Below are positions 24,430-31,352 of a stretch of DNA of 31,352 nucleotides, in pieces. Numbering within the stretch: position 1 is the stretch's first letter; every line of letters begins with the position of its first letter. The stretch comes from Planctomycetaceae bacterium (lineage in GTDB: Bacteria > Planctomycetota > Planctomycetia > Pirellulales > Thermoguttaceae). Position numbers and translations under genes: made by a program. The stretch spans positions 1-31,352 of the forward strand of contig WRCR01000004.1 in the NCBI GenBank assembly GCA_009783865.1, written 5' to 3'. Under the pieces are notes generated by a model that was not told the origin of the DNA, made no database searches, and saw only the letters and a list, made by a program, of their open reading frames with translations.

Positions 24430-24465
24430 CAAAAAACAAAATTTCGTCTTTTCGGAAAATTTTTC

Positions 24466-24493
24466 TTGAAATTTCTAAAATCCCTATTAAAAT
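24466..24493 (+). promoter_or_regulatory. Sigma70-like promoter of the 24557-28540 operon
   Basis: TTGAAA (24466-24471), 16-base spacer, TAAAAT (24488-24493). The ~55-base leader contains GTACT...AGTAC pairing and ends with a strong AGGAGG ribosome-binding site 7 bases before the ATG at 24557. Confidence 0.5.
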
Positions 24494-24556
24494 AATGACA
24501 GAAAAGTTGTACTTTACGCAGAGTACCAATCGTATTGATGTTAGGAGGTCAAAATT

Positions 24557-26155
24557 ATGTCTGCTGATAATGAAAAACAGATAGTTTCGTGTGAGAAAGA
24601 AACTATTATCGGTATTCCGGTGATAGAGGATGACTACGACCCCGTGTTGGAAAATCTTAACCGCGGGTCCACCATTCGGGATTGGATTCGCGCCGCGCCG
24701 GGAATGTTCTTCAGTTTAGCCGTTCACGGAGTTATTCTCATGGTACTCGCCGTAATGTATCTGCCGACTGTTGTGAATTTCCGTCCCGACCTGACCGCTA
24801 ACTTAGAAGAAATTGAGGACATCGAAGACCTCGACATCTTTGATGAGGAAGCACCGGTAGACCTCAACCTCGACAATGTTTCGGATGTGCCGATGTCAGC
24901 CGATTCTATGGACGTTGCCGGTGCGGATGCCGGTCCAGTTGAATTTGAGCAGCCGAAGATGGAAATTGCTACCGCGGACCTCGGCAGTATAATGGCACCT
25001 AGTTCGCTGGTTTCCAATATGGGAAGCATCACCGGCGATTTGAGCGGACGCAAAAACAAAGGTGCGGCAGTTGCCGGCGGCGGCGGCTCCGAAGCAAGCG
25101 AATGGGCTGTCGCAATGGGATTACAATGGATTGCCGACCATCAGTTACCGAATGGAGCGTGGGCTTATTCCCAAATGAGGAATCCCAATTGCCGCGGCAA
25201 ATGCAAAGATACCCCCATGGATAAGGGAAATAAGTCGATGGTTTCCGCAACGGCGATGGCACTTCTCCCGATGCTGGGTTCCGGCATCACTCACAAAGAA
25301 GGAAAGCACCGCAAAGAAGTTAAAGCCGGTCTCGATTACATTACCAGCAACTATCAGGTGACGAAGGACGGTATCATTCTTGCCGAGAAGGGCGCGAGTC
25401 CGGTGATGTATCATCACGGCTTGACGACTATCGTTGTTGCAGAGGCAGCGGCAATGACCCGCGATAAAAACCTCGAAAAATTAGCACAGGGTGCTGTTAA
25501 TTACATCGCTTTTGCACAAGACCCCGTCGGCGGCGGCTGGCGTTATTCACCGAAACAGCCCGGCGATACTTCCGGTATGGGCTGGAACTTCATGGCATTG
25601 AAATCCGCGCAAATGGGATACCTGAACATTCCAAAGCAAACGGTTGTCGGCTCGAAGCATTTCCTTGACAACGTTGTCGGCGCAAAGTGGAAAAATTATC
25701 ACGGTTCCATTTACGGTTATACCAGCGGAAAAGATGCCAAGGAACGTGATGCAAAAGCATTGACCGCTATCGGTCTCCTCGGACAAATGTACATGGGCTG
25801 GAAACCGGACAATCCCGCTTTGCAGGAAGGAACCGACTATCTTGCGGAGAAGGGTCCCGATATGAACAACCTGTATTACAGTTATTACGCAACTCAAGTA
25901 ATGCATCACGTAGGCGGTGTAAAATTTGAGAACTGGAATAAAAAGATGCGGGATGGTCTGTGCAATACTCAACGCAAAGATAAGGAAAAGGATAAACATG
26001 AGTTCGGTTCATGGAATCAGCAAGGCGGTCACGTAGGTGATTCCTGCGGACGCTTGGGACAGACCTCCTTTGCTGTGATGATACTCGAAGTGTATTACCG
26101 TCATCTGCCGCTTTATCGAAAGAATACAACGGTCGATGCATTCCCGCTGGATTGA
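24557..26155 (+). CDS. One-TM protein with prenyltransferase/squalene-cyclase-type repeats
   Basis: 532 residues. Cytoplasmic N-terminus of about 50 residues, one membrane helix (51-70), then a strongly acidic segment (83-110, EEIEDIEDLDIFDEE) and a linker. From about 180 onward there is an alpha/alpha-toroid-type repeat region (AVAMGLQWIADHQLPNGAWA, GAVNYIAFAQDPVGGGWRYS, HEFGSWNQQGG) as in prenyltransferase and squalene-cyclase superfamily proteins. Planctomycetes carry many such membrane-anchored copies; no terpenoid-cyclase DXDD motif is seen, so a structural or binding role is more likely than cyclisation. Strong AGGAGG ribosome-binding site. The next gene starts 4 bases after its stop, giving tight coupling to a solute-binding lipoprotein and a hydrogenase. 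Confidence 0.85.
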   Translation: MSADNEKQIVSCEKETIIGIPVIEDDYDPVLENLNRGSTIRDWIRAAPGMFFSLAVHGVILMVLAVMYLPTVVNFRPDLTANLEEIEDIEDLDIFDEEAPVDLNLDNVSDVPMSADSMDVAGADAGPVEFEQPKMEIATADLGSIMAPSSLVSNMGSITGDLSGRKNKGAAVAGGGGSEASEWAVAMGLQWIADHQLPNGAWAYSQMRNPNCRGKCKDTPMDKGNKSMVSATAMALLPMLGSGITHKEGKHRKEVKAGLDYITSNYQVTKDGIILAEKGASPVMYHHGLTTIVVAEAAAMTRDKNLEKLAQGAVNYIAFAQDPVGGGWRYSPKQPGDTSGMGWNFMALKSAQMGYLNIPKQTVVGSKHFLDNVVGAKWKNYHGSIYGYTSGKDAKERDAKALTAIGLLGQMYMGWKPDNPALQEGTDYLAEKGPDMNNLYYSYYATQVMHHVGGVKFENWNKKMRDGLCNTQRKDKEKDKHEFGSWNQQGGHVGDSCGRLGQTSFAVMILEVYYRHLPLYRKNTTVDAFPLD

Positions 26156-26159
26156 CACC

Positions 26160-27068
26160 ATGTCCATCATACTGCGGTTGACAATCTTGTTTTTCTGTTC
26201 GGTGATACTAACCGGTTGCGATATGAACAACCGGTGTGCATCATCCGAACTTACTGTTGCGGTTTCTGTTGCGCCGCACGCTTTCTTGCTGGAAACAATC
26301 GGCGGAGACAGAATATCCGTCGCACTTTTGGTACCTGCCGGTAAAGAGCCGCATGAATATCAGCCGACACCGGACAAGGTTACAGCTTTTTCGCGAAGCA
26401 AAGCGTTTTTCCGTACCGGTATGCAGTTCGAAGAAACATTGCTGGAAAAATTGAAAATACTATCGGCATCGCAGAAGATAGTCGATTTGCGCACAACTAT
26501 ACCGCTGCGGCAGTTGGAACTACACAGTCATGAGGGGCATAATCACGGAGAGCAATGTAACCATTCTGACGGTGCTGACCCGCATATTTGGTTCGCACCG
26601 TCTGCTTTGAAAAAACAGGTCGAGGCAATCGAAAATGTGTTGTGCGAAATTGACCCCGACGGAGCGGAACATTATCGCCGGAACGCCGCCGCATTGCTGG
26701 AAGACATCGAAACAACACGGAAGAAGATTGCGGAGATGTTATCGCCGTTCAAAGGGGAGACCTTCTTCGTGTTTCACCCTTCTTACGGTTATTTCTGCGA
26801 TGAATTCGAGTTAAAACAATCTGCCGTAGAATACGAAGGAAAGTCGCCAAAGCCGAAACAGTTGGCAGCATTGATTCAGGAAGCGAAAAAAGTAACGGCA
26901 GAAATGAAGCGCAAGCCGCTGGTTTTCGTTCAGCCGGAACATAATATGGAACCGGCGGAAGCATTGGCAGAAGCGGTCGGCGGAGTATTGCTGATTCATT
27001 CCTGTTTAGAATACAATGTACTGCAATCGATGGAACGCTTTGCGGAACATTACGCAGCGGACAGATAA
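26160..27068 (+). CDS. Zinc/manganese-type ABC solute-binding lipoprotein (cluster 9 family)
   Basis: 302 residues from the ATG at 26160; an in-frame ATG at 26136 would overlap the previous gene and put eight odd residues before the signal peptide. Lipobox ILTGC near residue 20. The ZnuA/TroA-type fold is indicated by VAVSVAPHAFLLETIGGDRI, VPAGKEPHEYQPTP (metal-ligand His), DPHIWFAP (His), VFHPSYGYF (His) and a C-terminal acidic ligand region. A His-rich loop HSHEGHNHGEQCNH is typical of zinc-specific members. The ABC permease and ATPase genes normally adjacent are absent here, so it may serve a distant transporter or act as a metal chaperone. The hydrogenase gene follows after 20 bases. Confidence 0.88.
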   Translation: MSIILRLTILFFCSVILTGCDMNNRCASSELTVAVSVAPHAFLLETIGGDRISVALLVPAGKEPHEYQPTPDKVTAFSRSKAFFRTGMQFEETLLEKLKILSASQKIVDLRTTIPLRQLELHSHEGHNHGEQCNHSDGADPHIWFAPSALKKQVEAIENVLCEIDPDGAEHYRRNAAALLEDIETTRKKIAEMLSPFKGETFFVFHPSYGYFCDEFELKQSAVEYEGKSPKPKQLAALIQEAKKVTAEMKRKPLVFVQPEHNMEPAEALAEAVGGVLLIHSCLEYNVLQSMERFAEHYAADR

Positions 27069-27088
27069 TTCTCAACAGAAGATTTGCG

Positions 27089-28540
27089 ATGAAAAACAAC
27101 AATATCACACGGCGGCAATTACTCAAGACGGCAATATGCACCGGTGTTCTAACCGGCTGTCCGGCTTGCCCTTCATTCCTGAAAGGGAACATCAGCAGTA
27201 TAATTGACGAGGAAGAACCGCTGCCGATTTTTCCCGACAATCCGGCTATTCAGCACATACATTCATACTGTCTTTTCTGCGGAAGATGCCGCGACTTCTG
27301 TTATGGAGTTACATCGGTCTTCGGACACCCTGTCCCGAAAGGCGAAGAAGCGTGTATCAACTGCGGACAATGTACGCTGTTTTGTCAGCCCGGCGCGCTT
27401 GCGGAAAAGTATCACTATCCCGATTTGGCAAAAGCGTTAGACGAAAAGAAAACCGTTGTCTGTTCAATTTCACCGGCTGTTCGGGTTTCTTTCGGCGAGA
27501 TATTTGGTATGCCGCTCGGCACAAATGTTGAAGGAAAAATCATATCAGCATTGAAAGCACTCGGCGTTAATTACGTTCTTGACACAACTTTTGCGGCTGA
27601 CTTGACCGTTATGGAAGAAGCGGCAGAGTTGCTCAAACGCCTTGAAAATAAGGAGAAAAACAAGGAACAAAACACACCGCCGATGTTTTCGAGTTGCTGT
27701 CCCGCTTGGGTGCGGTTTGCGAAATTATATTATCCGAAGTATCTGCCGCATATCTCGACAACGAAAAGTCCCGTGATGATTCAGGGCGCAATGGTTAAAT
27801 CGTATTTTGCGCAGAAGTTGAAAATTAAGCCGGAAGATATATTTCATGCTGCGCTGACACCATGCACTGCAAAGAAGGGCGAAATTCTGCTCGAAGGAAT
27901 GGACGCAGCCGGTGTGTTGTGCAGCAAGCCCGATGTTCGAGATGTCGATGCGGCGTTGACTTGCCGGGAATTGGGTTATCTCCTGTTGCAGCGGAAAATC
28001 AAGTTTCGGGAAATGCCGGACGCTGGTTATGATTCCGTAATGGGAACGGGCAGCGGTGCAGGAATGATTTTCGGCAACACCGGCGGCGTGACGGAAGCGG
28101 TTTTTCGGACGGCGTATTATTTTCTCAATGGTAAGAATCCGCCGGAGAATTTTTATCATCTCGAAGGCATTCGCGGAACGGGAATGGGACGCAAGGGCGT
28201 TGTCGATTTGGGAAAATACAAGTTGAATGTTGCGGTAGTACATAGCATTGCGAATATGCGTCCGCTGCTTGCAGCGTTGGAAAAGGGCAAGGCGGACTTT
28301 GATTTTGTTGAAGTGATGGCTTGTCCGGGCGGCTGTATCGGCGGAGGCGGTCAGCCGAAGGACCTTGCTGCCGAAGGCAATGTAGTAATGGAAAAACGCC
28401 GGTCGGGTCTGTTCAAAAAGGACGCTGAAAGCAAGTTGCGTTTGAGTTATGAAAACCCTGAAGTCAAAGCGGCTTACAAAGAATTCCTTGGCAAACCGCT
28501 CGGCGAGAAGCCGGAGAATATGCTGCATGTGAAGAGATAG
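27089..28540 (+). CDS. hydA: [FeFe] hydrogenase with Tat-type leader and lipobox
   Basis: 483 residues. N-terminus MKNNNITRRQLLKTAICTGV has a twin-arginine motif RRxLLK; LTGC at residues 21-24 looks like a lipobox. Two 4Fe-4S ferredoxin clusters follow: CLFCGRCRDFC (61-71) and CINCGQCTLFC (89-99). H-cluster motifs: L1 SSCCPAW (201-207, both Cys kept), L2 TPCTAKKGE (257-265, Thr where Met is usual), L3 EVMACPGGCIGGGGQP. The last ~35 residues match the hydrogenase small-subunit domain (YENPEVKAAYKEFLGKPLGE), fused here. The enzyme makes or oxidises H2; the leader implies export and perhaps membrane anchoring. HydE, HydF and HydG maturases are not in the window. Probably cotranscribed with the two genes upstream. 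Confidence 0.93.
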   Translation: MKNNNITRRQLLKTAICTGVLTGCPACPSFLKGNISSIIDEEEPLPIFPDNPAIQHIHSYCLFCGRCRDFCYGVTSVFGHPVPKGEEACINCGQCTLFCQPGALAEKYHYPDLAKALDEKKTVVCSISPAVRVSFGEIFGMPLGTNVEGKIISALKALGVNYVLDTTFAADLTVMEEAAELLKRLENKEKNKEQNTPPMFSSCCPAWVRFAKLYYPKYLPHISTTKSPVMIQGAMVKSYFAQKLKIKPEDIFHAALTPCTAKKGEILLEGMDAAGVLCSKPDVRDVDAALTCRELGYLLLQRKIKFREMPDAGYDSVMGTGSGAGMIFGNTGGVTEAVFRTAYYFLNGKNPPENFYHLEGIRGTGMGRKGVVDLGKYKLNVAVVHSIANMRPLLAALEKGKADFDFVEVMACPGGCIGGGGQPKDLAAEGNVVMEKRRSGLFKKDAESKLRLSYENPEVKAAYKEFLGKPLGEKPENMLHVKR

Positions 28541-28544
28541 GAGC

Positions 28545-28562
28545 GGGATACTTTTGTATCCC
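28545..28562 (+). terminator. Stem-loop after the hydrogenase gene
   Basis: Perfect 7-bp stem GGGATAC / GTATCCC with a TTTT loop, four bases after the stop. No T-run follows, so termination strength is uncertain. Confidence 0.45.
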
Positions 28563-28610
28563 CGGTCGGCGGCTTTGTGTTAGGCGGTTTGTTGTGGTTC
28601 GTTCGAGATA

Positions 28611-28639
28611 TTGCACAGCGTTCTCCGCTATGATAAAAT
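28611..28639 (+). promoter_or_regulatory. Promoter of the Gfo/Idh/MocA gene
   Basis: TTGCAC (28611-28616), exactly 17 bases, then TAAAAT (28634-28639) preceded by TGA, i.e. an extended -10 (TGATAAAAT) identical to the one before purC. Confidence 0.6.
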
Positions 28640-28686
28640 ACATTCGACAATTTTCTAATCTTCGTTTTTTTCAAAAGGACAACATT

Positions 28687-30051
28687 ATGAAACGCCGTGA
28701 ATTTATCAAAACGGCTGCTGCCGCAGCCGGTTCGCTGTCAATTCCGCTCTTCGTTAAAGCCGAAACTAAAGGAGCAAATGAAAAAATCAACATCGCCCAC
28801 ATCGGCTGCGGCGGTCGCGGAACGGCTCTGATGAGCGGTTTTCCTTACGCCGACACCACTATCAAGGGCTTCCAGGACTTCGATGTCAACATACTCTGGT
28901 GCTGCGACCCCCGCAAAGAAAGAGCGAATAATGCCGTCAAAATTGCCGACGCAAAGTCCCCGGCAGCAAAACCAACTTACGAGATGCGGGAAGTCCTCGA
29001 CGACAAAGCCGTTGATGCCGTCGTTTGTGCTTTGCCCGACCATTGGCACGCTCTCGCCGCAATCATGGCTTGCCAGGCAGGAAAAGATGTCTATACCGAA
29101 AAGCCCGCAAGCCATTCCGCTTGGGAAGGACAAAAAATGGTCGATGCCGCCCGAAAATACAAACGGGTCGTGCAGCACGGAACGCAAAATCGAAGCGCGC
29201 CTTATAATATCGCCGCAAAGAAATACATCGAAGAAGGAAAACTCGGCAGAATACATTTCTGCAAGGTCTTCAACATGAAAGAATGGAAGAACTTCAAACT
29301 CGCACCAACGGCACCGGTACCGGAAAACGTGGATTGGAATCATTGGCTCGGTCCCGCACCGGAGCGTGCTTTTTCGCCGTCTTACTTCGGCAGTTGGCAT
29401 CACATTTGGGATTTTTCGTCAGGCGATATGATAAACGACGGAATACATCAACTCGATTTAGCCCGCTGGCTCATCGGAAAGGACTTGCCGAAGTCCGCTT
29501 ATTGCGTCGGCGGACGATTCGATTCAACCGGCGATGCCGAAACACCGGATACGCAGATTACAACTTGGGAATATGACGACTTAACGATGACTTTCGACTT
29601 GACGCTTTACACGCCGTACATGTTGAAGACCGATGCAGTTGTTCGGCAGAGCGATATGTTTCCGCTTTGGGCGCAGAACGCAACCCGCATTGAAATTTAC
29701 GGGTCGGAAGGAATGATGATAGTCGGAAGACACGGCGGCGGCTGGCAAGTGTACATTAGACCGAAAGACCGGCTGCCCGTTGTGAAGGACTTCGCACACG
29801 GAAGATTTCCCGATGACGAACACAAGGAAAATTTCTTACAATGCATCAAAACGCGGGCGTTCCCCAATTCCGATATTGAAACGGGACACCGCAGTACGCT
29901 GTTAGGACATTACGCAACGATTTCATATCGTCTCGGCGGACAAAAGTTGAACATCAACACGAAAGACGGAACGATAATTGACTGTCCCGAAGCCGCAAAG
30001 TACTTCAAGCGCACTTACCGCAGACCGTTTGAAGTACCGGAAGAGGTTTAA
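28687..30051 (+). CDS. Tat-exported Gfo/Idh/MocA family oxidoreductase
   Basis: 454 residues from the ATG at 28687 (AAAGGA ribosome-binding site 8 bases before it); the frame stays open further upstream, but that part covers the promoter. Twin-arginine leader MKRREFIKTAAAAAGSLSIP. NAD(P)-binding Rossmann motif IAHIGCGGRGTAL, then CALPDHWHALAAIMACQAGK and the family EKP motif (VYTEKPASHS). The putative catalytic region contains GIHQLDLARWLIG. The family oxidises or reduces sugar and inositol derivatives; planctomycetes encode many Tat-exported copies, often near glycosidases, as here (GH10 downstream). Substrate unknown. The cofactor is presumably acquired before export by the folded-protein Tat route. 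Confidence 0.92.
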   Translation: MKRREFIKTAAAAAGSLSIPLFVKAETKGANEKINIAHIGCGGRGTALMSGFPYADTTIKGFQDFDVNILWCCDPRKERANNAVKIADAKSPAAKPTYEMREVLDDKAVDAVVCALPDHWHALAAIMACQAGKDVYTEKPASHSAWEGQKMVDAARKYKRVVQHGTQNRSAPYNIAAKKYIEEGKLGRIHFCKVFNMKEWKNFKLAPTAPVPENVDWNHWLGPAPERAFSPSYFGSWHHIWDFSSGDMINDGIHQLDLARWLIGKDLPKSAYCVGGRFDSTGDAETPDTQITTWEYDDLTMTFDLTLYTPYMLKTDAVVRQSDMFPLWAQNATRIEIYGSEGMMIVGRHGGGWQVYIRPKDRLPVVKDFAHGRFPDDEHKENFLQCIKTRAFPNSDIETGHRSTLLGHYATISYRLGGQKLNINTKDGTIIDCPEAAKYFKRTYRRPFEVPEEV

Positions 30052-30080
30052 CGGAATAAAAAATTGCGTTAATTTATTTT
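30048..30080 (+). terminator. Weak terminator after the oxidoreductase gene
   Basis: TTAACG (30048-30053) pairs with CGTTAA (30067-30072), followed by TTTATTTTT. The stem overlaps the stop codon and the -35 of the next promoter; the loop is long, so confidence is limited. Confidence 0.4.
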
Positions 30081-30091
30081 TACTTTACAAT
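30064..30091 (+). promoter_or_regulatory. Putative promoter of the aspartic-protease gene
   Basis: TTGCGT (30064-30069), 16-base spacer, TACAAT (30086-30091), just before the AAGGAG ribosome-binding site of the gene starting at 30108. This would leave a very short leader. Confidence 0.4.
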
Positions 30092-30107
30092 CAAAAGGAG
30101 CAGAATT

Positions 30108-30527
30108 ATGGGACATGTTTATGCAGATATTACGTTATTGAACTCATTCGATGTCACAGCAGCCAATAGGGGGCTTATTCCCGAAGGAGACGTGAAGAAA
30201 CTCACGGTCAATGCCATGGTTGACAGCGGTGCAATGACGTTGACCATTAACGAAGATATTGCCAAGCAACTCGACTTGGAAGTTCAGAAACAACTTGAGG
30301 TTGTGTTAGCAGATGGTTCTTACCGCAAATGCGATTATGTCGGTCCCGTTATCATCCACTTTGAAAACCGGATTGCCTGTTGTCTCGCCCTTGTTCTTCC
30401 GGGAGCAGACGAGATTTTGCTAGGTGTTATTCCGCTGGAAGAGATGGACGTGATTATCGACCCTATTGACCAACGGTTGATTGTCCATCCTGACAGACCT
30501 CACCGCGCTCAACTGAAAGTCAAATGA
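30108..30527 (+). CDS. Clan AA (retropepsin-like) aspartic protease domain protein
   Basis: 139 residues, single domain, no signal peptide. The catalytic-type motif AMVDSGAMTLTINEDIAKQL (D-S-G-A) matches the retropepsin-like family that works as a homodimer with one Asp per subunit. The second half has the expected hydrophobic-hydrophobic-Gly signature near EILLGVIPLEEMDVIIDP. Such short bacterial proteins usually have no known substrate. AAGGAG lies 8 bases before the ATG. It is followed after 32 A/T-rich bases by the GH10 gene; these carry a repeated TTAAC motif but no Shine-Dalgarno. Fairly confident in the fold, not in the biological role. Confidence 0.83.
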   Translation: MGHVYADITLLNSFDVTAANRGLIPEGDVKKLTVNAMVDSGAMTLTINEDIAKQLDLEVQKQLEVVLADGSYRKCDYVGPVIIHFENRIACCLALVLPGADEILLGVIPLEEMDVIIDPIDQRLIVHPDRPHRAQLKVK

Positions 30528-30559
30528 AACTACTTAACCCTTAACACTTAATAAAACCA

Positions 30560-31352
30560 ATGCAAACTACATTTTTTTCCGTTTTGATTCGCAATCTTAC
30601 GGTTGCGGCTCTTTTCTGTTTTACCGCAGCGGTATTTGCCGCCGAGTGCCCGCCGCTGCCGAAGCGTGATGTCATGACGCAAAAGTACTGGGACTTGTGG
30701 AACGACGAAGTTCAAAGCAAACTCGATGCGCGCATCGAAAAATACCGCAAAGCGGACGCAACTGTCGAATTGACCGATGTCAAGGCAGGCAGCGAAATTA
30801 AGGTCGAACAAATCACGCATCAATTTCTCTTCGGTGCGAATATGTTCAACTTCGGACAACTCGGTTCAAAGGAATGGGACGACAAATACAAAGCCGTCTA
30901 TCACACGTTGTTCAATACGGCGGCGATTCCGTTTTACTGGAAAAAGTTTGAACGGGAACCGGGCAATCTGCATTTCAAAACGACCGAAGACGACAATCCG
31001 GAATTCTGGGCGAAGGTCTATTCAGAAAAACGAGACCCGACCCAGGAATGGTACTGGCGAAGACCCGCAACCGACCAGATGGTCGAGTATTGCGAAAAGA
31101 ACGGTGTCTTTCGACATGGTCATCCAATGATTTGGGGCAACGACCGCTGGCATCATCCCGACTGGCTTCCGAAGAAGGTTGAGAACATTCCCGCAATGGA
31201 AAAAGCGTTTGAGAAAAGAATCCGTGAATTGGCGGCGCATTACAAGGGCAGAATCAACCGCTGGGACATTGTCAACGAAAGCGGCGGCGACAGATTGAAT
31301 GATTCGCTTCGCCCCGACTTTGATGCGGATAATCCGAAGGGTAAATACGGAA
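30560..31352 (+). CDS. Secreted GH10 endo-1,4-beta-xylanase-like enzyme, N-terminal part (3' truncated by window)
   Basis: 264 complete codons with no stop before the window ends. Signal peptide (about 1-30, ending AVFAA-E). A short beta-rich N-terminal segment (VELTDVKAGSEIKVEQITHQFLFGAN) precedes the barrel. GH10 hallmarks: FNTAAIPFYWKKFEREPG, GHPMIWGN (substrate-binding strand), and RWDIVNES with E240 as the likely acid/base. The nucleophile Glu (strand 7, TExD-type) lies beyond the window. The enzyme should cut xylan outside the cell. No Shine-Dalgarno is visible before the ATG. Placement after a Tat oxidoreductase and 20 kb from a GH5-like enzyme fits a plant-polysaccharide degrader. Confidence 0.88.
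   Translation, partial: MQTTFFSVLIRNLTVAALFCFTAAVFAAECPPLPKRDVMTQKYWDLWNDEVQSKLDARIEKYRKADATVELTDVKAGSEIKVEQITHQFLFGANMFNFGQLGSKEWDDKYKAVYHTLFNTAAIPFYWKKFEREPGNLHFKTTEDDNPEFWAKVYSEKRDPTQEWYWRRPATDQMVEYCEKNGVFRHGHPMIWGNDRWHHPDWLPKKVENIPAMEKAFEKRIRELAAHYKGRINRWDIVNESGGDRLNDSLRPDFDADNPKGKYG

Noticed and set aside
24557..26155. Squalene-hopene cyclase or other terpenoid synthase
   Set aside because: It has toroid-type repeats but no DXDD catalytic motif and an N-terminal membrane anchor with an acidic linker, unlike true cyclases.
27725..28528. 267-codon minus-strand open frame inside the hydrogenase gene
   Set aside because: Antisense to conserved H-cluster motifs, no recognisable domain and no ribosome-binding site.
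1..31352. CRISPR array, tRNA/rRNA genes, transposase or integrase genes
   Set aside because: No regularly spaced repeats, cloverleaf-like sequences or recombinase/transposase motifs were seen on either strand.

Overview
The window looks like chromosomal DNA of a planctomycete (Planctomycetota), probably a plant-fibre-degrading, anaerobic or gut-associated member with moderate GC. The basis is gene content. There is a very large GspK-like protein ending in a TRSNVFAVW / YLIDRSIPVGF tail and a one-TM protein with prenyltransferase/squalene-cyclase-type repeats. There are also secreted EF-hand proteins, a Tat-leader Gfo/Idh/MocA oxidoreductase, two secreted glycoside hydrolases and an [FeFe] hydrogenase. 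The lineage is inference; no rRNA or tRNA gene was seen.

Layout. 1-3640: 3' part of the GspK-like gene. 3758-4480: Cys-rich lipoprotein and rpsR, followed by a nested palindromic repeat. 4621-10625 (minus): mfd and a GH5-like glycosidase with an internal carbohydrate-binding module. 10809-12749 (plus): purC and a divergent YchF/DUF933 GTPase. 12809-17912: DNA-modification island with a HaeII-like endonuclease overlapping its C5 methyltransferase, an EcoRI-type adenine methyltransferase without an endonuclease, yjbQ, and a methyltransferase fused to an HNH nuclease. 18106-24394: signalling block with REC-GGDEF-CBS, an EF-hand protein, a broken carboxypeptidase-regulatory-like gene, a FIST sensor and a hybrid histidine kinase. 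24557-28540: probable operon of the repeat protein, a zinc-type solute-binding lipoprotein and an [FeFe] hydrogenase with both Tat and lipobox features. 28687-31352: Gfo/Idh/MocA protein, small aspartic protease and the 5' part of a GH10 xylanase.

The clearest unusual signal is a restriction footprint. In a hand scan the HaeII site RGCGCY is absent from the whole window, although GCGC occurs about 83 times in the other flank contexts. That fits the HaeII-like system encoded here. GATC (about 4 copies) and GGCC (about 3) are also nearly absent, while EcoRI sites (GAATTC) are common, matching an EcoRI-type methyltransferase that has no nuclease. Second is the hydrogenase leader, which suggests an exported and possibly lipid-anchored [FeFe] hydrogenase. 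Third is the in-frame TGA that splits a recognisable domain at 21188-21190.

All counts, promoter matches and stem-loops were made by eye; no database search was run.
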